Positions 33,641-41,405 of a stretch of DNA of 64,000 nt are shown here, piece after piece; positions within the stretch are counted from its first letter, which is position 1, and each line of letters opens with the position of its first letter. A model generated the notes under the pieces. It was not told the origin of the DNA. It ran no database searches and saw only the letters and a list, made by a program, of their open reading frames with translations. The DNA lies in assembly GCF_014645195.1 (NCBI RefSeq), contig NZ_BMLK01000016.1, positions 51,193-115,192 on the forward strand, read 5' to 3'. The stretch comes from Novosphingobium indicum. Lineage in GTDB: Bacteria > Pseudomonadota > Alphaproteobacteria > Sphingomonadales > Sphingomonadaceae. The position numbers and the translations under genes were made by a program.

Positions 33641-36138
33641 ACGACAAGCTCGAACTCGATATTCCAGTATTGTTGCCGGACCTTCCTGACGCGGCCGACG
33701 CTTGCCTGGACCGTCTCGTATCAACCCTGACGAAACGCGAAGGCGTCGAGCGGGCGCATGTGATCTGCCTCGACGGCGACACGCCGGCGGCCCTGTGCAT
33801 CCATTTCGACGCCGCCAAGCTGCCGCTGCCGCGATTGCGTGAAATGGTGCGGGCCGCAGGTGCCGAAATCACTGAACGCTACGGTCATGCGATCTGGCAG
33901 GTGACAGGGATCAGTCACGAACGGCGGGCGCGCACGGTCAGCGATGCGCTATGCGCGTTGCCCGGGGTGGTACAGGCAAGCGCCAGCACCAGCGGGTCGG
34001 TCCGGGTCGAATATGATCGCCGAGAGACCACAGAAGAGGAAGTGCGCGCTGCTCTTCGCAAGCTGAAGGTGAGGGTTGGCAAGCGGGTCGCCGCCGATGA
34101 CCATGCCGGCCACGACCACGGCCCCGGGGGCCACGACGCGGGCGAAGAGAAGCACGGCCCCGGTGATGGTCACGACCATAGCCACGCCGAATTTCTCGGC
34201 CCCAATACCGAGCTGATCTTCGCGCTTGCCTGCGGCGCGCTGCTGGGGATCGGCTATGCGATCGAAAGGCTGGTTGCCGGCGCACCGGAGTGGCTGCCCA
34301 CGGGCTGCTATGTCGCAGCCTATTTCTTCGGCGGATTCTTCACGCTGCGCGAGGCGATCGACAACCTTCGGATGAAGAAGTTCGAGATCGACACGCTGAT
34401 GTTGGTCGCTGCCGCCGGCGCCGCTGCGCTGGGCGCATGGGCCGAAGGCGCGCTGCTGCTATTCCTGTTCAGCCTTGGCCATGCGCTTGAGCATTACGCG
34501 ATGGGACGCGCCAAGAAGGCGATCGAGGCGTTAGCGAAGCTCGCGCCCGAAACCGCGACCGTGCGACGCGACGGCCAGACCAGCGAAATCCCGGTCGAGC
34601 AAATGGTCGTTGGGGACGTTGCCATTGTCCGCCCGAACGAGCGCCTGCCTGCTGACGGCTTCGTCATCAAGGGCAACAGCGCGATCAACCAGGCCCCGGT
34701 GACGGGTGAAAGCATCCCGGTCGACAAGGTGCCGGTCGCCGATGCCGCCGCGGCGCGGGCAAAGCCTGATGCAGTGGACGCGGAGAGCCGGGTTTTTGCC
34801 GGTACGATCAACGGTGGCGGCGCGATCGAGATCGAGGTGACACGCCGTTCCAATGAAAGCGCGCTCGCCAAGGTCGTGAAGATGGTGAGCGAAGCGGAGA
34901 CGCAGAAGTCGCCGACGCAGCGCTTCACCGATCGGTTTGAGCGGATCTTCGTGCCTGCTGTCCTGATCCTGTCGGTGCTCCTGCTCTTCGCATGGGTGGT
35001 CGTCGACGAGCCGTTCCGCGACAGCTTCTATCGCGCGATGGCGGTGCTGGTGGCGGCAAGCCCGTGCGCGCTCGCCATCGCAACGCCGAGCGCTGTCCTG
35101 TCTGGCGTTGCCCGTGCAGCGCGGGGCGGCGTGCTCGTGAAGGGCGGTGCACCGCTCGAAAACCTCGGGTCGCTCAAGGCGATCGCTTTCGACAAGACGG
35201 GCACGCTGACCGAAGGTCGTCCGCGCATCACCGATGTCGTGCCCGTTGATGGCGCCGATGAAGGCGAGCTGCTGGCGCTGGCCGTCGCCGTCGAAGCGTT
35301 GAGCGACCATCCTCTGGCCCAAGCGATCGTCAAGGACGGCCGCGAACGACTGAACGATCGTGCCGTGCCGACTGCCGGCGACCTCAAGAGCCTGACCGGT
35401 CGGGGCGTCACCGCGAGCGTGGATGGCGAGACGGTCTGGATCGGCAAGGCCGAGATGTTCGGGAGTGAGGGCATTCCGGCGCTGGGGCAGGGGGCACAGG
35501 ACGCGATCGCGAAATTGCGTGAAAACGGTCGCACGACGATGGTGGTCCGCAAGGGGGACCGCGACCTGGGCGCGATCGGCCTGATGGATACGCCCCGCGA
35601 AGCGGCAAAGACCGCGCTGCGCCGGCTGCACGAGATGGGCGTGTCGCGGATGATAATGATCTCCGGCGACCACCAGAAAGTCGCCGAAGCGATCGCCAAC
35701 GATGTCGGGATCGACGAGGCATGGGGCGATCTCATGCCGGAAGACAAGGTCGCCGCGATCAAGAAGCTCGCCGGTGAAGACAAGGTCGCGATGGTCGGCG
35801 ATGGCGTGAACGACGCGCCGGCGATGGCCAGTGCAACGGTCGGCATTGCAATGGGCGCGGCGGGCTCGGACGTGGCGCTGGAGACAGCCGACGTCGCATT
35901 GATGGCCGACGATCTGGCGCACCTGCCGTTCGCGGTCGGCTTGAGCCGTCACACACGCGGGATCATCCGCCAGAACGTCTTCGTCAGCCTGGGCGTGGTC
36001 GCCTTCCTCGTTCCTGCCACCATCCTTGGCCTCGGCATTGGGCCAGCGGTGGCGGTTCATGAGGGATCAACGCTGCTTGTTGTCGTCAACGCGCTCAGGC
36101 TGCTCGCCTACCGCGATCCGGCGGGGAAGGCGGCATGA
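33637..36138 (+). CDS. P1B-type heavy-metal ATPase, 833 aa
   Basis: This is a cation-transporting P-type ATPase. The phosphorylation motif DKTGTLTEGRP lies near residue 518 and the hinge GDGVNDAPAMAS near 721. The membrane metal site reads SPC (ASPCALAIATPS, near 475) rather than CPC, and HEGS near 808; together these point to the P1B-4 subgroup (Co/Zn/Cd/Fe exporters). The N-terminal 180 residues form degenerate HMA-like domains without CxxC, followed by a His-rich stretch (about 149-185). ATGA coupling to the CDF gene and AAAGGAGG support the start. Confidence 0.92.
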   Translation: MNDKLELDIPVLLPDLPDAADACLDRLVSTLTKREGVERAHVICLDGDTPAALCIHFDAAKLPLPRLREMVRAAGAEITERYGHAIWQVTGISHERRARTVSDALCALPGVVQASASTSGSVRVEYDRRETTEEEVRAALRKLKVRVGKRVAADDHAGHDHGPGGHDAGEEKHGPGDGHDHSHAEFLGPNTELIFALACGALLGIGYAIERLVAGAPEWLPTGCYVAAYFFGGFFTLREAIDNLRMKKFEIDTLMLVAAAGAAALGAWAEGALLLFLFSLGHALEHYAMGRAKKAIEALAKLAPETATVRRDGQTSEIPVEQMVVGDVAIVRPNERLPADGFVIKGNSAINQAPVTGESIPVDKVPVADAAAARAKPDAVDAESRVFAGTINGGGAIEIEVTRRSNESALAKVVKMVSEAETQKSPTQRFTDRFERIFVPAVLILSVLLLFAWVVVDEPFRDSFYRAMAVLVAASPCALAIATPSAVLSGVARAARGGVLVKGGAPLENLGSLKAIAFDKTGTLTEGRPRITDVVPVDGADEGELLALAVAVEALSDHPLAQAIVKDGRERLNDRAVPTAGDLKSLTGRGVTASVDGETVWIGKAEMFGSEGIPALGQGAQDAIAKLRENGRTTMVVRKGDRDLGAIGLMDTPREAAKTALRRLHEMGVSRMIMISGDHQKVAEAIANDVGIDEAWGDLMPEDKVAAIKKLAGEDKVAMVGDGVNDAPAMASATVGIAMGAAGSDVALETADVALMADDLAHLPFAVGLSRHTRGIIRQNVFVSLGVVAFLVPATILGLGIGPAVAVHEGSTLLVVVNALRLLAYRDPAGKAA

Positions 36139-36884
36139 AGTGGATGATCGCCTTCGACCTCGACGGCACGCTTGCCGAGAGCAAGCGGCCGCTATCAGAG
36201 GATATGGCCGAGACCCTCGGCCGATTGCTCGCCGTCACGGATGTGGCGGTGATCTCGGGCGGGGACTGGCCGCAGTTCGAAAAGCAGGTCGCCTCGCGTC
36301 TTCCTGCCGGCGCCGCGCTTGACCGTCTCTGGTTGATGCCGACCACAGGCACAAAACTCTACCGGTTCATCAATGGAGCTTGGCGCGCGGTCTATGTCGA
36401 GCTGTTCGACGACGCAGAGAAGGCGACGATCCGCGCGGCCTTCGATCAGGCCCTGACCGATGCCGGCCTCGCCGACGAACGTATCTGGGGCGAACGGATC
36501 GAGGACCGGGGTAGCCAGATCACCTTTTCGGGGCTGGGGCAGGCAGCGCCGCTAAAGGAGAAGGAAGCGTGGGATCCCGACCGAAAGAAGAGGACCGCGT
36601 TGCAGGCCATGTTGCGCGCGACGCTGCCGGACCTCTCAATCAATCTAGGTGGCACGACATCGATCGACGTGACCAGGGCAGGGGTGGACAAGGGCTATGG
36701 CCTGAAGCGCCTGAGTGCTGAAAGCGGCGTCCCGCTCGACGGGATGCTGTTCATCGGCGATGCGATCTTCCCTGGTGGGAATGACTATCCCGCCGCTGAA
36801 ATTGGCCTCGATACGGTGAGAGTGCGCGACGTTGCGGAAACCACCGCCGTCGTGACTGCCATCATCGCATGTCTGCACCGGTAG
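36135..36884 (+). CDS. HAD-superfamily (IIB, phosphomannomutase-like) hydrolase, 249 aa
   Basis: The catalytic loop FDLDGTLAESKR at residues 7-18 holds the two Asp of HAD phosphatases. A later GVDKGYGLKRLSAES and LFIGDAIFPGGNDYP provide the motif III Lys and motif IV acidic residues. The cap domain resembles HAD-IIB sugar phosphatases and eukaryotic-type phosphomannomutase. It overlaps the ATPase gene by four bases. Substrate unknown; a link to metal resistance is not evident from sequence. Confidence 0.85.
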   Translation: MKWMIAFDLDGTLAESKRPLSEDMAETLGRLLAVTDVAVISGGDWPQFEKQVASRLPAGAALDRLWLMPTTGTKLYRFINGAWRAVYVELFDDAEKATIRAAFDQALTDAGLADERIWGERIEDRGSQITFSGLGQAAPLKEKEAWDPDRKKRTALQAMLRATLPDLSINLGGTTSIDVTRAGVDKGYGLKRLSAESGVPLDGMLFIGDAIFPGGNDYPAAEIGLDTVRVRDVAETTAVVTAIIACLHR

Positions 36885-36998
36885 GGATCGCCGATGTTCG
36901 CGATCCCCGCCTTGGGCCTGAACGTCTGTGGGGCTCTCGGCCCGATCTTCCCCCTTTACCTCCGATCTGGAGCAATCGCGTAGAACAGGCAGGCCGGC

Positions 36999-37454
36999 AT
37001 GTTTCAAAGCTCGTGGTGGGAGATAACCACCCATATCATCAGTCTTGCCGTCGCCTATGCGCTCGCCCTTCCTGTTGGCTGGGATCGCGAGAAGGACGCT
37101 CGCAGCGCAGGCATCCGCACATTTCCGTTGGTTGCCATCGCCAGTTGCGGCTTCGTGCTGGTGGGCATCGCGATCCTCGGCCGCACGTCTCCAGCGCAAG
37201 CCAGGTTGCTCGAAGGTCTAATTACGGGCGTCGGCTTCATCGGGGGCGGCGCGATTCTGAAGAAGGGCGACAAGGCTTCAGGCACGGCGACGGCGGCCAG
37301 TCTGTGGGCGACTGGCGCGCTCGGCGCGGCCGTGGGCTACGGCCTATACGACATCGCCTTCATCCTGAGCGCCACCACCTTCCTCACCTTGCGCTGCTCT
37401 CGTCCGCTCAAGCGCGCCACCAATGGCGACGTCGGCAGCTCGGCGAGCCCATGA
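36999..37454 (+). CDS. MgtC/SapB-family membrane protein, 151 aa
   Basis: The protein shows the MgtC pattern: ALALPVGWDREKDARSAGIR (near 22), FPLVAIASCGFVLVGIAIL and GLITGVGFIGGGAILKKGDK (near 73), then TAASLWATGALGAAVGYGLY. Four to five helices place it in the inner membrane. The family influences Mg homeostasis and ATP synthase regulation. The start lies 114 bases after the HAD gene; that gap appears to hold only leader sequence. It overlaps the next gene by four bases. Confidence 0.88.
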   Translation: MFQSSWWEITTHIISLAVAYALALPVGWDREKDARSAGIRTFPLVAIASCGFVLVGIAILGRTSPAQARLLEGLITGVGFIGGGAILKKGDKASGTATAASLWATGALGAAVGYGLYDIAFILSATTFLTLRCSRPLKRATNGDVGSSASP

Positions 37455-37930
37455 CGAGCCCTTGGGCGAGCCGATGGATGCGGCCTGTGCGATCCCTTAC
37501 CCGGCGCTGGGCACCGGCGAAGACCATCGCGGCGCGGGACCGCCAACATCGCTTGCTGCGCTGGGCGACGCTGCTTGAGCGCAATCCCCACCAGATCATC
37601 GGCCTGCTGTCCCCCTCCTGGGCGGGCGGCGACGCGCGCGGCGCGATGGTCGATCGGCCGAGCGCGATCGATGTCGCATGGAGCGACGTGGTGCTGCGGG
37701 TGATGGGGTTGGCGGGACGATCGCGCGGTGAAGCAAAATCGTTCTTCGGGTTGTCGGATGCCGAGCTGGATCGGATTGCCGCAGGTTCGTGGCGGTGTCC
37801 GGTTCGACCCGCTTGGCAGGTCGCCGTGCGGATCAGGAACGTCGAATGTCCGCGCCTGGAAAATCGGATCGTTGGGTCCGTCGTCGCCCTCCTGCTCGTG
37901 ATTTGCGCGATCTCCTATTGGATCTTCTGA
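37451..37930 (+). CDS. Hypothetical protein with C-terminal membrane helix, 159 aa
   Basis: The ATGA overlap with the MgtC gene defines the start (MTSPWASRWMRPVRSLTRRW); a much longer frame from 36869 is rejected. The N-terminal 120 residues are basic and soluble, and a C-terminal hydrophobic segment (IVGSVVALLLVICAISYWIF) is a likely tail anchor. No family is recognised. Gene order suggests a membrane-associated function in the island. Confidence 0.6.
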   Translation: MTSPWASRWMRPVRSLTRRWAPAKTIAARDRQHRLLRWATLLERNPHQIIGLLSPSWAGGDARGAMVDRPSAIDVAWSDVVLRVMGLAGRSRGEAKSFFGLSDAELDRIAAGSWRCPVRPAWQVAVRIRNVECPRLENRIVGSVVALLLVICAISYWIF

Positions 37931-37942
37931 CGAGGCTGGTTT

Positions 37943-38551
37943 GTGTTCGACATCATAACATCGATCCTCGCGTCACTCGGCGGCCTTGGCGTCTTCCTGT
38001 TGATGCTGGCGGAGAACGTCTTCCCGCCAATCCCGTCGGAAGTAATCCTGCCACTTGCCGGCTACACCGCTGCGCAGGGGCGCGGCTCGCTGTGGGTGGT
38101 GGCAATCGCGGGCACTCTCGGATCGGCTGCAGGGGCGGTGCTGTGGTACTATGTCGGTCGCTGGATCGGCATCGATCGATTGAAGCGCTTTGCTTCCCGC
38201 CACGGCCGATGGCTGACGTTAACGCCCGGCGAGGTCGATCATGTCGACCGCTGGTTCGACCGCTATGGTCGTTGGGCGGTTCTGTTCGGGCGCATGGTCC
38301 CGGGAGTCCGAACCCTGATTTCGGTGCCCGCTGGGGTCAGCGGGATGCCCCTTGGTCCATTCTTGGTCTCGACGCTCGCCGGCTCGGCCATATGGACCGT
38401 GATCCTCGTCATGGCGGGCTATGAGCTGGGCGAGCGCTATAGCCAGGTGGCGAGCGTCATCGAGCCGGTCAGCAACGCCGTGCTCGCGCTGGCCGTCATC
38501 TGGTATCTTTGGCGGGTCGCGACTTTCGGGCGATCAAGGGATGGCCATTGA
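37943..38551 (+). CDS. DedA-family membrane protein, 202 aa
   Basis: A GTG start (MFDIITSILASLGGLG) and the DedA signatures are present: ENVFPPIPSEVILPLAGY (near 24), FGRMVPGVRTLISVPAGVS (near 117) and a TLAGSAIWTVILVMAGYELG helix. DedA proteins are flippase-like transporters of phospholipid carriers and affect envelope stress and metal or cationic-peptide tolerance. TGATG overlap with the next gene indicates coupling. Confidence 0.88.
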   Translation: MFDIITSILASLGGLGVFLLMLAENVFPPIPSEVILPLAGYTAAQGRGSLWVVAIAGTLGSAAGAVLWYYVGRWIGIDRLKRFASRHGRWLTLTPGEVDHVDRWFDRYGRWAVLFGRMVPGVRTLISVPAGVSGMPLGPFLVSTLAGSAIWTVILVMAGYELGERYSQVASVIEPVSNAVLALAVIWYLWRVATFGRSRDGH

Positions 38552-38772
38552 TGGCTGACCTGCTGCCCGCGTTTCCTGCCGGCCTTTGGCTCATGGCAGC
38601 TTCGATGCTTGTCCGCATCACACGCTTCGCACGTACCTTTAGCCTGATCTCGCCAGCCAGCGCGATCGTCCTCATCAGATTGGTTGGAAGGCTTCACCGC
38701 AGCGGATTTCACGCATGGCGTCGCAACGGAGGGAAGTGGCGTTGGGCCGGAATATGGAGAGGATCGACATAA
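38551..38772 (+). CDS. Small basic hydrophobic hypothetical protein, 73 aa
   Basis: Overlapping one base at each end with its neighbours (TGATG and TAATG), the frame encodes MADLLPAFPAGLWLMAASML, then a basic stretch RSGFHAWRRNGGKWRW. One membrane helix is plausible. No known family. Coding status rests on the tight coupling. Confidence 0.4.
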   Translation: MADLLPAFPAGLWLMAASMLVRITRFARTFSLISPASAIVLIRLVGRLHRSGFHAWRRNGGKWRWAGIWRGST

Positions 38773-39014
38773 TGGGGAACGGCAAGCAGCAAGCGGTCAT
38801 CGCCGTTGCCGCAACAATCGCTCTGTCCGGATGCGGGCTGATTAAACCACGCGACGCGGGCTATTTCCGCTTCCACGCGGAGGAAGCAAGACTGGTGGTC
38901 ACACGCTGCGAGCGAGGCCAAGAAACCGGCAGCGATTGCGAGGCCGCGGCGCAGGCCGTGGCCGAGCTCGACGCGGCGGCGCGGCGAAAGTCCTCCGCCA
39001 ATGGCCGACGCTGA
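38772..39014 (+). CDS. EexN-like lipoprotein, 80 aa
   Basis: The short protein has a lipobox (ATIALSGCGL) and the pattern GYFRFHAEEARLVVTRCERG followed by SDCEAAAQAVAELD. This resembles EexN-type entry-exclusion lipoproteins of conjugative systems and small lipoproteins seen beside metal genes: F-x-x-H-x-E-E-A, then two Cys. No conjugation genes are nearby. The start overlaps the previous stop (TAATG). Confidence 0.6.
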   Translation: MGNGKQQAVIAVAATIALSGCGLIKPRDAGYFRFHAEEARLVVTRCERGQETGSDCEAAAQAVAELDAAARRKSSANGRR

Positions 39015-39072
39015 TGGTGGCCGCCTTCGCCCGCACCATGAACCGAAACACTGTCACTGGAGAAGAATCGTA

Positions 39073-39315
39073 ATGATCGGAATCAACAGGCCGTTCGCGC
39101 TGATGCTGGCGATGACTGCCGTTCTGACCCCGCTTGCCGCGAGTGCGCAGCATACCCGGCATGGGTCAACTGGTGCCGTGTCAGGCCGGCGAAACGAGCC
39201 GCCCGCTACGCGGGCCTACCGGGCCGCGAATGCCAAGATGCACGGCGATATGGAGGGCATCGCGTGGAAGGTACGCCAGACAACGCTAAGCGAGAACATT
39301 TCAAGAACCGTATGA
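39073..39315 (+). pseudogene. DUF305-type exported protein gene truncated by transposon 2
   Basis: The start follows GGAGAAG. A signal peptide (FALMLAMTAVLTPLAASAQH) leads into PPATRAYRAANAKMHGDM, the beginning of a DUF305 domain (family members are linked to copper tolerance). Native codons end at 39252; the rest is translated from the transposon's terminal repeat, ending SENISRTV. The remaining part of the gene is not found on the far side of the transposon. Confidence 0.65.
39253..39290 (+). repeat. Left terminal inverted repeat of Tn3-family transposon 2
   Basis: 38 bp, starts GAGGGCATCGCGTGGAAGG and ends CAACGCTAAG. It matches the right copy with four mismatches and truncates the DUF305 gene. 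Confidence 0.85.
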
Positions 39316-39321
39316 TGGCCG

Positions 39322-40695
39322 TTACCGCCGGAGGTCGCTAAGCCCCAGTTCTTCCCACATCCATGTAAAGTCATAGGTGCCCATCGGATCGGCGGTGCCC
39401 GATTTTGCCGCGCCATTTTCGATATATTTGAGCCAGTCGGCTACCTTTACCCGCCCCGCCTTTGTACGGGCCAGAACGCGTGGCGTCTTGTGGCTGAGGG
39501 CTGGGACCGGCTCATCGAGCGTTTTCGTATATTCACGGGTCAGCATATCGTGAACGATGCGCTCCATTTCATGCGGTGGAATATCCAGCGCCTCGTCCTG
39601 TGGCGTGCGGGCGGCATCGTCGGCCATAACCTGATCGAGCGTCCGGATTTCGGCCATAGGCGCGCTCACGCAATCACCAAGCCATTCGCCCATCTGAGTA
39701 ATTGCTCGCTCCGCGCGGGCGGCACTGTTTACCTCGACGATCAGCTTGCGCCCTGCCAGTTCCACATTGGCAAAAACCGGCGTGCCGTCATCCATGGTCG
39801 TGACGAAGGCCCGCTTGCCTTTGGTCGCTTGCAGCTTCTTGTTCTTCGTCGCTGGTGCCAGCCAGTTCCAGAAACTGTCGCTGGCAGGTTCCAGCCATTG
39901 TGCCGCGTTCAGCCTTCGGATCAGGCTCTTGCCGACCACGCCTTTCGCCAGCGGAAAAACGATACGGTGGAACACCAGGTCATCGCCGTCGGCGTTGACC
40001 ATATCCGGCGCGCTGCCGGGCATGGCCTTGCCCAGACAGTCGAGCAGCCACATGTTCGTGAACATCGGTCCCGATGCTCCCAGAAGCGCGTCCCGATCGG
40101 ACGGGTCCAATTCCGCAGTGTCCTGAGTTTCGTCGGCAAGTCGGGAAAATGCATCGACCACTCGCACGGCGCCCTCAGCGCTGAACGGCAACAGCGCTCC
40201 GGAAATGCCATGGCGCCCGTTCACGTCGACAACCCTTGCGGCGATCTTGTCCCAGTTGACCAGGGTCTGGGTTGCACCGTGTTCGCGCACCGTCACCGGA
40301 GCAACGTCGCGCAGCAGATCGCGCAAGGTCATCGACTGACCAGGCACGACTTCGCTGACCTCATAGAGCGACATGACCGTATCGCGTAACGCGCGCATAT
40401 AGGCCTTGTTCGGCGCCTTTTCGTTCCAACCCCGGCGCTTGAGATAGTCATCGACCAGATTGCGACCGTCGGGTTCCAGTTCCTGCGTAAGCAGATCTTC
40501 AAAGGCGCAGCCCCATAGCGGCCCTTGCCAGTGATCGCCAATTATCTCGAATATGGCGTCAGGCTCGAGTCCGGTCGCTTCGCTCGCCGGATCGAGATGC
40601 GCGGACAGCATTTCGGCCAATGCCTCATCCCATGGCGCGCGATCCGCATATTTCATCAGGCCGGAAAGATCGTAAGCCGATTTCGATCTGGACAT
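39322..40695 (-). CDS. Transposon passenger, unrecognised 457-aa protein
   Basis: The minus-strand gene starts immediately before the resolvase gene's end (no gap) and stops near the left terminal repeat. It begins MSRSKSAYDLSGLMKYADRA. It is mostly soluble and acidic, with a central KRAFVTTMDDGTPVFANVEL segment. The C-terminal region PVPALSHKTPRVLARTKAG then GRVKVADWLKYIENG resembles a motif seen at the ends of several uncharacterised bacterial proteins. No catalytic residues or membrane segments are recognised. It is probably co-transcribed with the resolvase. Confidence 0.7.
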   Translation of the reverse strand: MSRSKSAYDLSGLMKYADRAPWDEALAEMLSAHLDPASEATGLEPDAIFEIIGDHWQGPLWGCAFEDLLTQELEPDGRNLVDDYLKRRGWNEKAPNKAYMRALRDTVMSLYEVSEVVPGQSMTLRDLLRDVAPVTVREHGATQTLVNWDKIAARVVDVNGRHGISGALLPFSAEGAVRVVDAFSRLADETQDTAELDPSDRDALLGASGPMFTNMWLLDCLGKAMPGSAPDMVNADGDDLVFHRIVFPLAKGVVGKSLIRRLNAAQWLEPASDSFWNWLAPATKNKKLQATKGKRAFVTTMDDGTPVFANVELAGRKLIVEVNSAARAERAITQMGEWLGDCVSAPMAEIRTLDQVMADDAARTPQDEALDIPPHEMERIVHDMLTREYTKTLDEPVPALSHKTPRVLARTKAGRVKVADWLKYIENGAAKSGTADPMGTYDFTWMWEELGLSDLRR

Positions 40696-41265
40696 TCAGA
40701 TGGGCCTTTCCACGCCGAGGCGGCGCATTTCTCGATAGATGGTCGATCGGCCGATGCCGAGTTGTCGTGCTGCTTCTGTCGGCGAGATGCTCGCTTCGAC
40801 CAGTTTGATGGCGGCATGTACCTTGGACATGTCGAGCGGCTGACGGCCGGGCAACTTTCCTTTGGCGCGCGCGGCGGCGATCCCATCCCTGGTTCGCTCG
40901 GAGATCAGTCTCCGCTCGAAATGGGCGATGGCCCCGAACACATGGAAGATGAGTTCGCCGGCGGCCGACGATGTGTCGATCTTTTCCTCAAGACTCAGGA
41001 GCGCGATGCCCTGGCCGCGTAGCGTCTCGACCGTGGTGAGCAATTCGGCGAGCGAGCGCCCAAGCCGATCGAGGCGGACCACCGCCAGCGTGTCGCCCTT
41101 GCGGGCATAGGCGATCAGTTCGGCCAGACCGGGCCGCTCCATGCTCTTGCCCGACATGACGTCGGTGAACACCTTGATCGCGCCGGCCTCCTCCAGACGC
41201 ATGGTCTGTCCAGCCACGTCCTGATCGCCGGTGCTGACGCGGGCATAACCCAGAATATCGCCCAT
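40696..41265 (-). CDS. tnpR: Serine resolvase of transposon 2, 189 aa
   Basis: The start at 41265 (MGDILGYARVSTGDQDV) gives the nucleophilic Ser at residue 11; an upstream in-frame start lies in the res region. Motifs VVRLDRLGRSLAELL and FGAIAHFERRLISERT are standard. The C-terminal helix-turn-helix ISPTEAARQLGIGRSTIYRE binds res. It resolves cointegrates. Confidence 0.92.
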   Translation of the reverse strand: MGDILGYARVSTGDQDVAGQTMRLEEAGAIKVFTDVMSGKSMERPGLAELIAYARKGDTLAVVRLDRLGRSLAELLTTVETLRGQGIALLSLEEKIDTSSAAGELIFHVFGAIAHFERRLISERTRDGIAAARAKGKLPGRQPLDMSKVHAAIKLVEASISPTEAARQLGIGRSTIYREMRRLGVERPI

Positions 41266-41405
41266 CCCGTGCGTCTCCCAAACGGTCGTTCTGTGGACGA
41301 TCTGAAGGGCGATCGCTTCGCCCCATCCATATCCGTCCACATACTATGTCTCTTTACTCATGGCTGTCCATAGGCCCAGATGACCTTTTGTGGACGGGAA
41401 TCGGA
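41266..41405 (+). promoter_or_regulatory. Candidate res site of transposon 2
   Basis: Between divergent tnpR and tnpA lie repeated and inverted 8-mers: TGTGGACG at 41292-41299 and 41389-41396, CGTCCACA at 41334-41341, and TGTCCATA at 41365-41372. Such recurring half-sites match the expected three-subsite res layout. Confidence 0.65.

Noticed and set aside
34531..36060. 509-residue minus-strand open frame inside the P-type ATPase gene
   Set aside because: Antisense shadow with abnormal His/Arg/Asp composition; ATPase motifs are clear on the plus strand.
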